Below, piece after piece: positions 35,044 to 48,200 of a stretch of 64,000 nucleotides of DNA (the stretch's first letter is position 1; each line of letters begins with the position of its first letter). The stretch spans positions 1 to 64,000 of the forward strand of contig QJNS01000206.1 in assembly GCA_004154925.1 (NCBI GenBank), in the 5' to 3' direction. The position numbers and the translations under genes are program-made. The stretch comes from Monosporascus cannonballus. Its lineage: Eukaryota; Ascomycota; Sordariomycetes; Xylariales. The notes under the pieces were generated by a model. The model was not told the DNA's origin and searched no databases. It saw nothing but the letters and a program-made list of their open reading frames with translations.

Positions 35044-35352
35044 ATGGAACCTAAGATAAAATCCTTTACAAAATATATAAATAAGGTTATTATTGCCAAC
35101 CGTCGCACCTTTAATCGGTATCTCGAAAAAAAAAGGTCCGGCAGACGAGGTAATAATAAAAGCTCCAGCAGTCGAACCAAAAAAGATAAGGGCAAGCCCC
35201 AGAAGGAAACGAATGCCGTTTCGAAGGAGCCCAAAAAAAACAAGTCTAAAATAAAATATTTTAATTATGGCAAAAAGGGGCACTTTAAGAACGAATATTA
35301 TTTTCCCGCAAAAAGGGATTTCTTAACCCTAGAAAAAGGCCAAAATGGCTAA
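35044..35352 (+). pseudogene. Gag fragment with mutated zinc knuckle
   Basis: The longest intact piece of Gag in this element (about 102 residues): a basic region rich in Lys/Arg/Ser, then YFNYGKKGHFKNEYYFPA. This aligns with the retroviral-type CCHC knuckle C-x2-C-x4-H-x4-C, but all three cysteines read tyrosine, each explained by one TGY-to-TAY (G-to-A) change. His is intact. Non-functional. Confidence 0.8.
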
Positions 35353-36979
35353 ATAAGAAACTGACAGTAAGGCAGAAAAGGAAAAGAAAAAAGTTAGCAC
35401 GATTTCCTTCCAGCCAGAATTTATTATTGCCATAACTACCTAAATACAAAACGACATCCCAAAATGCGAAAATTATCCCATTTATTAGGATTTTAAGGTT
35501 AAAACCTGCAAATACCATCTAGGATAAACGGCTTCCAGGATAGCCATAAAGCTAGGATGCTAGTGCTATATTAATTTTTAAAAATATAAAGTTCATATAA
35601 AAAACGGTTAGTTTCGACCAGATATTAACAACCATAAATAGTTATCCCCCGAACTTTGCGAATTTCGAAAATATACGGTACACCCGAAAAAACCACAAGT
35701 AATTACTTACGATTCGTTGCATTTTACCGCCTATTACCTTGATAATTACCTGGTTTACCTTAGAATAAAAGAGGACCATAATTTCTGGCCCGGCTAAAAC
35801 GAAGAAACGTTAACCGAGCCAAACGATAAGTACAGATGTATAAAGACCTTACGATAACCAAAATACCTTAGGTTTTATTACTTACATCCCGATTCGGAAT
35901 AAAATTAAAAGGTTATATTGTAAGGATATTTGTGTTACTTTCCGATATTTTGCATCCTATACGAACTTTTAGATATAGGAATAACCCTTTTGGAAGTCCT
36001 TATCTTTAACCTTATAACCCGGGAAGCGTAGGACCAAAGGTCGTGCCAGAAAAAAACGGTTACTTTTGGATGCCAGTATGGCAGAAAGAAATAATATAAA
36101 TACATAGATAATTATTGTACCAAGCATGCCGTTCGAAAGGCCCGAAAATAGAAACGCCTTTTCGTAACTAAATAATATTAATTAAAAAACGCCAAAGGCC
36201 TTCGAAACTAAGGTATCGAAAAGCCCAAATTTATAAAATCTTATATAAAGCTATAAAAGAAGTACGTAATTAAATTAAGATTCTTTTTCAGTATAAAGAT
36301 AAAACGTTCAAAACTATAATCGATTTAGAAACCGAAAGAAATTTTATTTCCCTTTTAGCAGCCGAGAAATATAGGATTTCCTGGAAATACAAATTGAAAT
36401 CCTATAAGTTACGTATAATAAATAAAAGCTTATTTACATACGAAAATAGATAAATTCTTAAAGAAATAAAAAAACTCCTAGTTTGGATTTAGAGATACCA
36501 AAAGCAACTTTTATTAAATATTGCCGATATTTCAAAATACGACATTATTTTAAAAATATTATGGCTTAAATTTAATAATTTACATATCGATTAAAAAAAT
36601 TAAGTACTTTTATGGGATAATAAAATAACAAAATCGGAAAGAAAAAATTACCGCGAAATTTGTTATATGATTCGAAAAGTACAAATTTCAAACCAAATTG
36701 CCGCTATATTACCAGAATATCGAAAATTTACCAGATTATTTAAGGACAGAAAAAATTACGAATTACCCTTATATGGCCAATAGGATTATCGAATACCTAT
36801 TAAAAAAGGATATTATTTTAAGTTCTATAAAATTTATCATATAAACCCGGAAAAAGCAAAGGCCTTATAAAAAAGTATATAATTAGATTTAAAAAAAATA
36901 TATCCAACTTTTTGATTTTCCCGCCGGATATCCCGTTTTTATAGTACCAATAATTAAACAATATTATTATTAAAAACGG

Positions 36980-37412
36980 ATATTCCTTAATATTTATAAA
37001 TACCTTAAAAGAAAATACTAATAAAGCAAAATGGTTTATTGCTTTTAATTTCCGGGATAGTTATTATCATATTAGAATAGCTAAAGGAAAAAAATGGAAA
37101 ACGGCCTTTAAAACGGTACATAAACTTTACGAATACCGAGTAATGCCTATGGGACTTACTAATACTCCTGCCAGTTTTCAACGTTTAATTATAATTATTT
37201 TCAGATAATTCTTGGACAAATTCGTATTTGTTTACCTCGACGACATCCTTATCTATTTTGAAACTCTAAAGGAGCATAAGAAACATATGGCTAAAATGCT
37301 TAGGATTTTAAACGAAGTAAATATTCGAATTAACCTAGTTAAAAACGTATGGCATACGCAAAAATTAGACTTTCTGGGATTTACCCTTATTCCCGGCCAA
37401 ATTCAAATCTAA
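36980..37412 (+). pseudogene. Reverse transcriptase fragment
   Basis: Shows WFIAFNFRDSYYHIRIAKG, TAFKTVHKLYEYRVMPMGL, NTPASFQRL, and then the active-site motif in FVFVYLDDILIYFE, followed by LRILNEVNIRIN and LDFLGFTL. This is the Ty3/Gypsy RT palm with both catalytic aspartates of YLDD still present. A stop splits it just upstream of 37212. Confidence 0.85.
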
Positions 37413-38479
37413 CGTTCTAAGTTAAAAATAATTAAAAACTGGCCTATCTCTAATAAGGCGACCGTTACGGATATCCGATAAATTTTAGGATTTACCGGTT
37501 ACGTACGTAGTTTAATTAAGGGATATAAAGATATAATTAGGTTATTAATAAAATTTACTACCAAAGAATATGTCGGAAAAGAATTCGAATTCCTAAAGAA
37601 AGCGAAGGAAATATTCCGAGAACTAAAAAAAGTAATTACTAATGGATTTATCGTAAAAATGCCAAACCTAGATAAAAAAAAACGCTTAAAAATAAATATT
37701 TTAAAATATGCCCTAAATATAGTTTTAAAGTAATAAAAAAATAATAATAAATGGTACCTAGTGGCATATTACTTAAAAGCATTCCGAGACGCAAAACTTA
37801 AATACCAGATTTACGATAAAAAGTTATTAGCAATTATTAACGCTTTTAAGGAATAAAAACCTTTTCTTAATAGAACAAAATAATTTTTCGATATTTACTT
37901 TAACCACAAAAACCTTATTTGATTTATAAAAGCTTAAAAACTAAACAAACGATATGAAAAATGGATAGTTTTTCTATTAAAATTTAACTTTAGAATATAT
38001 TATATCAAAAAAAAACATCTAAATAAATATTTTTAGCCATAAAAAAGATTACGACTTTAAAATCCCTAAAAAAAGCATATAAATGCTTTAATATAATAAG
38101 AACAGCATTATATAATTATGTGAAATAATAAAAAAACTGATTTTTGAATTTTTAATACGATTCCGAAATTTTTACGATATAAAAAAACAAAAAAAGGTTT
38201 AATAGCTAAAAGGATAACCCAAAAATCAGCTACTGTACCGTGGCAAAATCTATGTTCCCAAGGACCAATAGGAACAATTCGTAAAAGAATTTTACGAAGA
38301 TTTATTGAACGGATATTAAGAAATTTTTAAAATTACTAAACGGTTACAAGAAAAGTATAACTTCCCAGAATTACGCCAAATGATCAAAAAGATAATTAAG
38401 GATTATAATATTTGCAATAAGGTTAAGGTAATACGCCATAAGCCTTACGGGTTATTGCAACTTACCGACATTCTTAACA

Positions 38480-38990
38480 AGGTATAGAACACCATAACTT
38501 GGGATTTTATTATTAACTTACCTCCATTTAAAAACCCAGTTACTAGAATCGAATACGACGGAATGTAAGTGATTATCGACAGACTTATTAAATATGGGTA
38601 TTTTTTACCTTTTAAAGAAAACGTAACGGCAAAATAATTAGCTTACGTTTTTATTAAGTATTATTTCGATAAGTACGAGATACCAGAAAAAATTATTTCC
38701 GACAAAAATACGCTTTTCACTTTAAAATTTAATATTAACTTCTTTAAATAAATTAGTACTAAACTTAAGTTCTTAATAACGTATTATCCTTAAACGGATA
38801 GCCAAATCGAAAAACTAAACCAAACCTTGGAATAATATTTTCGAAATTACATTAATTATTAACAAAATAACTGGGTAAAACTTTTATTATTAGTACAAAT
38901 CGTTTATAACATATCTATTAACAAAAATATGGGTATATCCCCTTATACCGCTATATACGGATACGATGCAAAAATAAAACGACTTAAATA
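38480..38990 (+). pseudogene. Integrase core fragment
   Basis: Readable pieces: TWDFIINLPPF, VIIDRLIKYGYFLPF, EKIISDKNTLFT, TYYP and TDSQIEKLNQTLE. These match the Gypsy integrase core order with aspartates in 'DFI..LP' and 'SDR...F' and the glutamate in 'DGQTER.NQ' (here E retained). Interrupted by several stops. Confidence 0.8.
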
Positions 38991-39567
38991 ATCGCTTAAC
39001 AAAATACCAAAGATTACCATAATTATCTTAAAAGCAGAAACGTTAACGACGGAAATCAAAACGATTTAAGCCCGTTTCCAGAATAAATTGCGATTCCTTT
39101 AATAACGGATAACCCAATACTATAACAAAAAAAGAATTAAAGGACCAATTTTAGCAAAAAGAAATAAAGTTTATTTATTACGCCAAAAACAAAACGCAAT
39201 TTCGAATATTTTATAAATCAAAATAAAAAAACCTAACGATAAATTCGATTTCAAAAAACTTAAACCATTTAAGATTAAAAAAATTATTTCCAAAACCAAT
39301 TACCGACTGTCGTTACTTAAAAATATAAAAATACACCTTGTTTTTCATATTTTTTTTGCTTAAACCAGCATTTAAGAATACCCCGTTAAAAACGGACTTA
39401 AAACTTGAAAAAAATTTTGATAAATACGAAGTCGAATAAATACTGGATACCAAAATGGTTAAAAATAAAATCCAATACCTAATTAAATAAAAAGGATACT
39501 TATATAAAGAAAATATGTAAAAACCATTTAACCATTTAACGAATGCGATGGACCTGGTTAAGACGTT

Positions 39568-40288
39568 CTACCGACAAAATCCTGACCGACCATTTCTAAT
39601 GTGGCTAAGGTCGCAGGCGATAAAGCCTTTCCGTTCAAATCCAACCCTGCGCCATTCTAATCGAAAAAAATAAACGCCTCCATCATAACGTTTATCTCTA
39701 AAACAAACTGCGCTTACTCCGTTTTTACACGCCGTCGCTCCTTTTCCATCTTTTCCTATTTTTCTAATTAATCCAGCTCGTAACCTTCGAAAAATAGCTG
39801 CAACCCCTTCTTTTTTAAAATATCTTCCTGGCGACGTAAGCGTTATAACTTGTTTATTCTTTTTAATATCTTCTTTTAAAACTTTCGCTACAGTTCTATA
39901 AGTTCGTCTTCGGCGGCATAACGTTCTTTTTAGAAACAATCGCGTTCAAAATTAATGTTTTTTAACGAAAATATAGCAATTGTTAATCCGTTACAGTAAC
40001 GTTAACGACGGATATAGTAATAACAGCTTAAAATATTTTCCGTCATAAAATACTTAGATTTTCTAAATAAAAAATAGCTAAAGCAAAATAATATCTTAAA
40101 TCCAAACTTGAAAATATAAGCAAACCGGTTATTGCGAATTTAACGCTAATTCGTACGGAATAGGCGCGTCGGTTTTTCTGCGCGATCCGCCATAGTAAGT
40201 TAGCAATAAGAAAAACAGTTTTCAATTAAAAAGGAAAAGTGCTTACCTTTTTATTTTTAGGACAAAAATCCTAAAAGAAAAAGAATGG
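39568..40288. other. 3' internal region of the family-3 element with polypurine tract
   Basis: No conserved domain seen. An A/G-rich tract at about 40264-40288 immediately precedes the 3' LTR and is the expected primer site for plus-strand synthesis. Confidence 0.55.
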
Positions 40289-40709
40289 TATTACGGATCC
40301 CCGAATAAATCCGTTCTGGAGGCCCTAAGGTTATAAAAGAAGGAAAGCTCCATACTTTAAGTTACGTAACTCAAAATAATTTAATTAATTTATTAAATCA
40401 TACAAATCGTTATAATCTAGGTAATTTAATAAATCCAAAAAATTAATATTATACCGGTAAAATAAAAGAAGGTATAAGATTTCAGATTTCTTATGTAAAT
40501 AGTTACTTATTTAATTTTATTCTTTAGCTATTAATTTAAGCTCTTAATTAAGAGGCAACTGCACCGTTTTCTAATTAAGGGAAAAGTCTTTAAATCTTTT
40601 TAACGAACAGATTATTGAATCATTTTTCGCCCTATTGTTACCTGCAAATCAAGAACCCTTTTCGGATACTGCTTATACCTCCAGGTGGATGTATGACAGG
40701 TTCGTTATA
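40289..40709 (+). repeat. 3' LTR of the family-3 Gypsy element
   Basis: 421 bp, same length as the 5' LTR; ends GTTATA followed by the duplicated ACGTT. Confidence 0.9.
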
Positions 40710-40726
40710 ACGTTTAATTTATTTTT

Positions 40727-42300
40727 TATAAGAAAATAAGAGAATACGGAAGATAGGACTAAATGTCGGCGATTAATCCCCGACTTCTTTGCTTAGAATA
40801 ATTTCAAAATCTTATATTCGGGCGAATATATATATTACGTAGATAAATATCTGTTAATATTTTTACTTCTTAAAATCGTTTACAATTATTGGTTATTATT
40901 TTTATTATATATTTATTTCTTTAAATGTTTTTTGTTTTATTTTTAAGTAACGTAATAATTAATGGAAATAAACCGATAAGTTTTCAAACTTATTTTATAA
41001 TAACCGATTTTATGTAAAACGACGAAGGAAATCGAAATACTGTATATTTGGAATGCGTTTAAAATATTGCAAAAAACGACGATAAAAAAACGTTATCCGA
41101 TAAAACCCCCGTAAGAAATATAACCGATTGTAATTATATACTTATTTTAAAAAGACGAGATTTAAATTATTAATTAAATTTCTAATATATTTATAACGAT
41201 AAACTTTTACATTTATATTTTACGACAAAATAAAAATATATGATATTCGAAAGAAACGGATAATTCTTATTAAATAAATCGAATATAATCGATAAAAACG
41301 TAATTACTTCATTAAATTTATTGTAAATTAATCCAACCGATATTTTAAATAAAAATATTCGAAATTATTAAAATGTTTCGAATAATTATATAACGAATAA
41401 TATTCGATATAAAAATAAAAAGGTTAAATTATGTTTATTATAAAACTTAATATTATTATGAGATTTAAGTTATCGAATACGGTATATATTTATTAAATTA
41501 TAAAAGAAAAAAAGAGTCGTTATAATATAGCTAGCGAACGCACTATAATAATATAAATAATCGAAAAAGATATTTTAAAGAATTTATAGTTTTTTATAAA
41601 ACAGTATATTTTAATTTCGAATATATAAAGTATGTTTTTTGAAATATTTTCGAAATATTAAAATAAAGAGAGCGAATCGCCGATAAATTTTTTGATAATT
41701 TGAAAAATCTATATATGTACGAGGAAAAACGAAAATCTTAATTTAAAAATGAATATTTTAAATTAATATATTATTTTTGCTATATGCTTAGCGAATATTT
41801 AAAATTTAAATTATTTAAATAAAAATTATTTTTAATGCTCGTTTAATGTAATTATAGAAACCGATTATATATAGGTCGTTTAGCGCTAAGATTAAAAGGG
41901 TAATCCAAAGAAATAAACAAACACACTTAAATACATTTTAAAGTAAAAGTTTAATAAAGAGAACCTAATTAAAGATATCCGGATTAAGTAAAAAAAAGAT
42001 AAGATCTTATTAAAAAATTCTTTTATCATCGAATAAATACCAACTGTAATAAGTTCGTTCGATTTGAAAGGTTGTTAAATGTCTTAAAAAGAGATTACGT
42101 TTTAATTTGTTCGAATTAGAGAAAAAAAGAGCTTATTAATTTCGATTATAAGATAAAACGTAAAAATGATTTTTTTTCGATCGAAAAATGATTATACGAA
42201 AATTAAGAGATATTTTACCGCTGTATAGAATTTTACCGTTCTCGATAATTTAAATAAATTGGAAAAAATATTATTAGAAAAAAACATATATTTAATTTAT
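40727..42300 (+). repeat. Tandem repeat unit X, copy 2
   Basis: Starts TATAAGAAAATAAGAG, the RIP form of the start of copy 1 (TGTAAG), directly after the last bases of copy 1. Colinear with 32005-33563 for its whole length. Its sequence continues past the point where copy 1 stops, to about 42.9 kb. Confidence 0.65.
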
Positions 42301-43090
42301 TTCGATCGAATAACGCCTTATTATTAATGTATGAATATTATTAAAAAGTTTAATTATTATTATATAAAAATTAAAGCAAACACGTATAATAAACCTTTTA
42401 TAAGGTAATATAATTTTCGTTTTACTATCGTCGATATACTTACGCTAATAAAGAGTAATAAATTCTTTATTAAATATTATAAGGTTTTTAAAATTGAAAT
42501 AAAAATAACGAATAATTATTAAAGAAAATCTCGATACTTTTGTTATATTTATTTTATAATTTGCTAGAACCGTTCGACATTTAATTTATTATGATGTCGA
42601 TTAAAAATAAATAAATAAAATATATCATTAAATATTACAAAGTACGAATATATTTACGAAAATATAAAAAGAACTTAAGGACAAAAATTTAATGAGGTTA
42701 ATATTTGACAGTAACTTAATATATGTTATTAATTTGGTTTAATTTGATATTAATTATAATATTTTCAAATATGACGAACATAAAATTATTTCGAAAATTA
42801 TATCATTGTTTAAGAATTTAAAAAAAATTTCGAAAAGTATATTTCCAAAAAAATGTAAAAGTAAATTTTATATTTTCGAAAGCTAAATAAAACATAAATT
42901 TTATATAAGGCGAATTATTATTTATAAGGTCGATTTATATTACGGCACTAGTAAAGCGGCTTATTTAAGCCGCCGTTTCGCTATATATATACAAGCGCTA
43001 CGCGCTCTCTAGATAGCTCTTTTCTTTCTTCCTCGTGCAATAACAGAATATCTTCTAGAAACCCAAGAGACGTACAGCGCCACGATAGAA
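42301..43090. repeat. AT-rich repeat DNA with a GC-rich hairpin segment
   Basis: RIP-type AT-rich sequence down to about 42940, then a less mutated segment to about 43085. At about 42956-42973 an 8-base stem (GCGGCTTA / TAAGCCGC) closes over two bases, and AGCGCTACGCGCT lies about 20 bases downstream. No gene seen. It may be the end of an unidentified element. Confidence 0.5.
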
Positions 43091-43900
43091 AATAACGAAC
43101 GTATATATTTTAATTCGGCTTATTAGCTTATTACTAATAAATTAACAATTCAGCTTATTAGCTTATTATCAGTAAGTTTATAATCTTGTTTATTAGCTTA
43201 TCATTAATAAATTAATAATCCGTTATGTAATTTAACTTATTTAATTTTAACTATTTCTATTACGACCGTTTTTAGAGACTATAACTTGTTAAAACATAAT
43301 GCGATTTTCTCTTTTCTAAAAATCTTATCTTTAAGATTTTTTTAATAAGTTCTTCGCCTTTTTAATTATATCTAGTCGTATTTCAAAACGTCGTTTTTGT
43401 AAAACCGAATAACGTTTTGCTTTAATTAATTTAATTAAACTAAAAATGTTCGAAATTATAGTGTATTTTTTTGTTTTTTTCAAATATTTTATTTATTAAA
43501 TAACAAAAAAGTTTTTCGTTATAAGAAATATATACCTCGTAGCCTGTTATATAATGGAACAGATATTCTTATTTTCATAGTTAACTATTATATCGCGGAA
43601 ATTCGTTATTTAAAAGAAAAGAAAATAAATTATCAAAAAGGCTTTATCTAATTTTTTTGCCCAAGTATTTCGTATTTGTCGTTAACGGCAATAATATTAA
43701 ATATAAGGCATAAAACTTATTAACCTTATTTTTTAATCTTTGAGCGAATTCGATAATCTTAAATGCCGTAAAACGAAAATAATAATAAAAATTTAAACTT
43801 CTAAAGATATAAATATTATTAACTTAAATTCCGTTAATTCGTAAGTACTATTTTTATAAAACGTTAGCAGAAAAATAATTTTCGATTTTGTTGTTATTAA
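43090..43900 (-). mobile_element. Inverted 3' end fragment of a Gypsy family-2 element
   Basis: The reverse complement matches the start of the family-2 LTR and the sequence before it: the equivalent of the polypurine tract is at about 43305-43320, and the pieces AATTAATTTAATTAA and TTATTAGCTTATTA match the region around 49900-50200 in opposite orientation. The LTR is truncated at about 43090. The right limit of the fragment is not visible to me. Confidence 0.55.
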
Positions 43901-45269
43901 TAAAAACTTTGCAATAAATATTAAACGTTTATAAGATGTTTTGCAAATTTTTAAATATTTTCGAAATCCGAATAACTTTTTAAATTCATCAAGTATTAAA
44001 TAAATCCGTTTTTCTTTTATATATTAAGAATTTTCTTTATTTTGTATATAATTTTGTTTTTTATTTCTATAATATTTTATTCTATTTGAACCTTAGTAAT
44101 ATTCACCGTTAATTTAAATAAGAAAATATAGAAAACAGGGTATAATTTAACCTTTAATAAAGATTTTAATTCATAATTATTTTTAAGATTTTTTTTAGAA
44201 AGTTTATATAGATTTATATTTTTAGAATAAAATGGTTTATTAGCTTTGTTTATTTAAATATCTTTATAATAAAGTAAATTATTTCTCCTTTTTAAAAATA
44301 ATTGTTAACTCTTTTGAATTATAATATTTATTTATTTAATTACCTATAAATTCTAATTGTAATATTATTTCTTAATATAATTACTTAAGTATTTTTTATA
44401 ATTAATACAATATTTTAAATACGTTTGTAATATTAAGTTTACCGTATTATTTATTTATTTTTTAAAATTTAAATACGCCAAATTAGTATATATTATAAGT
44501 CTTTGTCAAATTTTTAAATTAATCATAATGTATTTATCGACAATAAATTTATATAACAATTTATATGTATAATTTATTCGATATTAATATTTTTAATACA
44601 TTGAAAAATGAACAGAATTTGTAAATTTATTAATAATTAATAAAATATTATCGCAATATATTTCCATTGTGAAATTGTCGATATAAAAGAAATTTAATAT
44701 TAAAATTTGTAATAATAACACTGTATAATGTTTTCAAAATTAATAATAATCATAATTCTTTATAAATCTTATATCGTTATATTTTAGATTTATTGTAAAG
44801 GTTATATTATCGTTGTACTTTTTAATTTTTTTAAAAAAATATTAAATTAATTTAAATTAATTTAAATGCTTTTAAATTCTTAAATATATAAAAGTAATAT
44901 TTATATATATAACGTATTAAATTTATAATATATATTTTTTAATCTTTTTTGAATTTTGTATTATATTTTTTATAACATAATACGTATTATTATAATTTGA
45001 TATAAGTATAAATATATTTTTTAAAAATATCGAAAATAATATAATTTATTTCTATACTTTTTTCGAAATTTATCTTATAATCTAGCGGTCTTAGCTTTCT
45101 TATAAACGGTCGGAGCTATAAGGAAAGCTAAATCCGATCCAAGTTAAGACATTATGTAATTAGCTTAAAGGTTTTAAGATGCTAAGTACCTTAAGCTTCT
45201 TAAATCAATAGAAAAACTTAAAAAGCTTAAAGAGCTTAAAGGTTTAAACTGCTTAAGCATTTTATTACG
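43901..45269. repeat. Extremely AT-rich, unidentified repeat DNA
   Basis: Nearly pure A/T with no frame over 60 codons. The last 200 bases (45070-45270) are less AT-rich and contain repeated AGCTTAAAG-type words. They do not match the Gypsy copy that starts to the right. Confidence 0.5.
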
Positions 45270-48200
45270 CGAATATTAGGATTAGATTAAAAAAATTATT
45301 TCGGAACCTTTAATTAATAGGGCAAAATGCATATTATATATTGTCGACAACAAGAATATCCCGATTACGAAATATAAAAATAGTATATTCATAAACTAAT
45401 TATTTATATATATTATAAAGGATTCGATTTTCCAAAACGTACCGAAAATAATAAAAATAATAAATAATAATATTAATATTTTCGATTTATAATTTTAGGA
45501 AATATATAATAATTGGCCGAAGTAGAAAATTGGCCCGAAAAAAAGTAATGTTAATAAAAAAACCTTTTTGTTTTTATTAATAATGTAATTATTAAACGAA
45601 CAAAAGTGAATTTAGCGTATAATAAAAAAACATTATTAAAAAGCTATTATAGATTTTTATTTTTAATTGGTATTTATTATAAACTTTTACGAAAAAAAGT
45701 TTATTACAGAAAAAATACGTTAATTTATAAGTAAACACTAGAACGACAATTAGGACAACATATAATAAAATGCAGTCGTAAATATAAAAAATAATTTATT
45801 TAATAAAAACATTATAACAAAATTAAAAGTAATTAATATTATTCGAAGGAATAATACGCCGATAATAATAATAAATATAACAACTTAATGCGCTAAATAT
45901 AAAAACATAAATAAAATTCGATAAATTCGAACAGGAATTAAAAAAAGAAAGTCGCCTATAAAGGAACTATAAAACGATAAAATTTAAAGAAATTAAAAAA
46001 TTTCTAAAAAAGAGTTTAAATGCGATGATAAAAGCCGTTAACAACTTTATTATTTTAGATATATAAATCGGAACGTATTAGTATATCGTAATAGTAGATT
46101 ACGGAGTTTTAAGCGGGAATTATATTGTACCAGATATAGTTAATAAGTTTAGATTACTATAGAAATACAAGTTAAAATCTTATATAACGATAAATGCCGA
46201 AGGTTAGGAATTTGCTTAAAATAACGGGAAAATTATACGCGAAATTAATTACCTTAAGATTTTTATTTAAGGACAATATTAAATAATTAATTTTTATATC
46301 GTTCCATTTAGGAATTACGATATAATCTTAAGATTGTTATAAATACGCTAGTACGAAATCTTAATTAATGAAAAAACTAGTTAAGTAAGGTTTATCTTAT
46401 ATTTTATTAACAATTAAAAAAAAGAAAATTAGTATTATAATACTTAATTAATAATAATAACAAATATAAATATAAAAATATAACAAATATCTTAGCACCT
46501 ATAAGGATACAATATAAGAAAAAAATAAGTTTTAAAAAAATATAACGTATCGTTATTATTATCAAAGCGAAATTAAAGCAATTAAATAACGATTTACAAT
46601 AATAACAACCTTAAAAATCAGAAACTCTAATTAATATGCTACCCTAATATTACAAATATAAGCAATTTTTTAAAAAGGAGCTCGATACGAAATTACTAGA
46701 ATATAGCAAATAAAATCATAAAATAATTTTTAAGAAAAGATCCTTAACGAAATTTTACCCCATTTACAACCTTAACGGAAACGAATTACCTACTTTTAAA
46801 GAATCCCTGAAAAATTGATTATAGAAAGGACAGATTTAATTTTCGAAATTACCAGCAGGGTACCTTATGTTCTTCGTACTAAAAAAACGAGAAATTGTAA
46901 TTTATAATTCATTATTAATAATTAAACGATATTATTATTAAAAATCAAATACCGTTTTCCCTAATTACGGAAATAACGGACCAGCGTTATAAAACTAAAT
47001 AATTCATAATATTCGATATTAAAAATAAATATAACTTTATCAGAATTAAAAAAAAGATAAAAATGAAAAATAACCTTGAAAACGAAATATAAATTATTTG
47101 AATATTTGATTATATTAATATAATTTACGAACATACTAACAATTTTTTAACGGATAATAAATTATGTATTACGAGAATATCTTGATATTTTCGTCGTTTA
47201 TTATCTTGATAACATTTTCATTTTTTAAAAAACGAAAAAAGCATACGTAAAATACGTTTATAAAGTTCTTTAAGCTTTATAAAACGTAAAGTTATTTATC
47301 AATATAGAAAAAAATTAATTCCATATATAAGAAATAGAATATCTAAAATGTATTACTATTCCAAAACATATCAAAATAAACCTTAAGAAAATTACTGCAG
47401 TTATAGAATAATAAACGCCGAAAATAATCAAAGAAATACAGGTATTTCTTGGATTCGTTAATTATTATAGAAAATTTATTCGAAATTTTAATAAAATAGT
47501 TATACCACTAACGAACTTAACGAAAAAATTTAAATAGACGTTAGATACGAAAAAAGCATTTTAAGATATTAAGAATGTAATTATTAACGAACTAATATTA
47601 ATTATATACGATTTAAACCGTTTCGTTAAGCTAAAAACCGATATTTCGGATTACGTATTAAATGCAGTAATTAAATAACGAAATAATTAAAGCAAATTAT
47701 ACCTTATTATATTTTTTTCGTATAAATTAAAAGGAACCGAACTTAATTTCATTACTTCAAATGAGGAATTTATTGCCATTATTATAGTAATCTGAGAATT
47801 TAAGCATTTTTTAAAAGAAAATTTATACCAGATTAAAGTTCATACGGATTATTAAAATCTTATCCGATTTATTACAATTAGAAAACTTATAAGATAATAA
47901 TTAAAATACGCAAAAAAATTGACGAATTTCAATTTCGTTATTATCTATAGGAAAAGCTTAAAGAATAAAAAAGTAAACGCTTTAAACAAATAAATAGACC
48001 TCGAAAAAAAGTATTTAAAATTAATTATATAATTTTCGATATTACTATAAAAAGATATTTACGCCGGTAATGAATTACGATGATTCAGATAATATCTTTT
48101 AATATGCATTAAAAAATTTAGCAGTATAACGATAATCTTCTAAAAAATCAAAAACGGATAAAATATAAGTTCTAAAAAAATACTAAAAGGATTTAGTACA

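Larger units (their letters stand above)
33564..40709 (+). mobile_element. Full-length Gypsy (Ty3-type) LTR retrotransposon, family 3, RIP-inactivated, TSD ACGTT
   Basis: 7,146 bp bounded by ACGTT at 33559-33563 and 40710-40714. Two 421-bp LTRs (33564-33984 and 40289-40709) begin TATTACGGATCC and end GTTATA; the original ends were presumably TG...CA and have decayed through RIP transitions. A polypurine tract precedes the 3' LTR. In order along the + strand: Gag with a zinc knuckle, reverse transcriptase, then integrase, which is the Gypsy order. All frames are broken by stops of the TAA/TAG type expected from C-to-T and G-to-A change. No functional product. Confidence 0.9.

Noticed and set aside
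39568..39939. 123-codon minus-strand frame within the Gypsy element
   Set aside because: Opposite strand to the element's genes, no motifs, arginine-rich composition typical of reading RIP-mutated DNA backwards.
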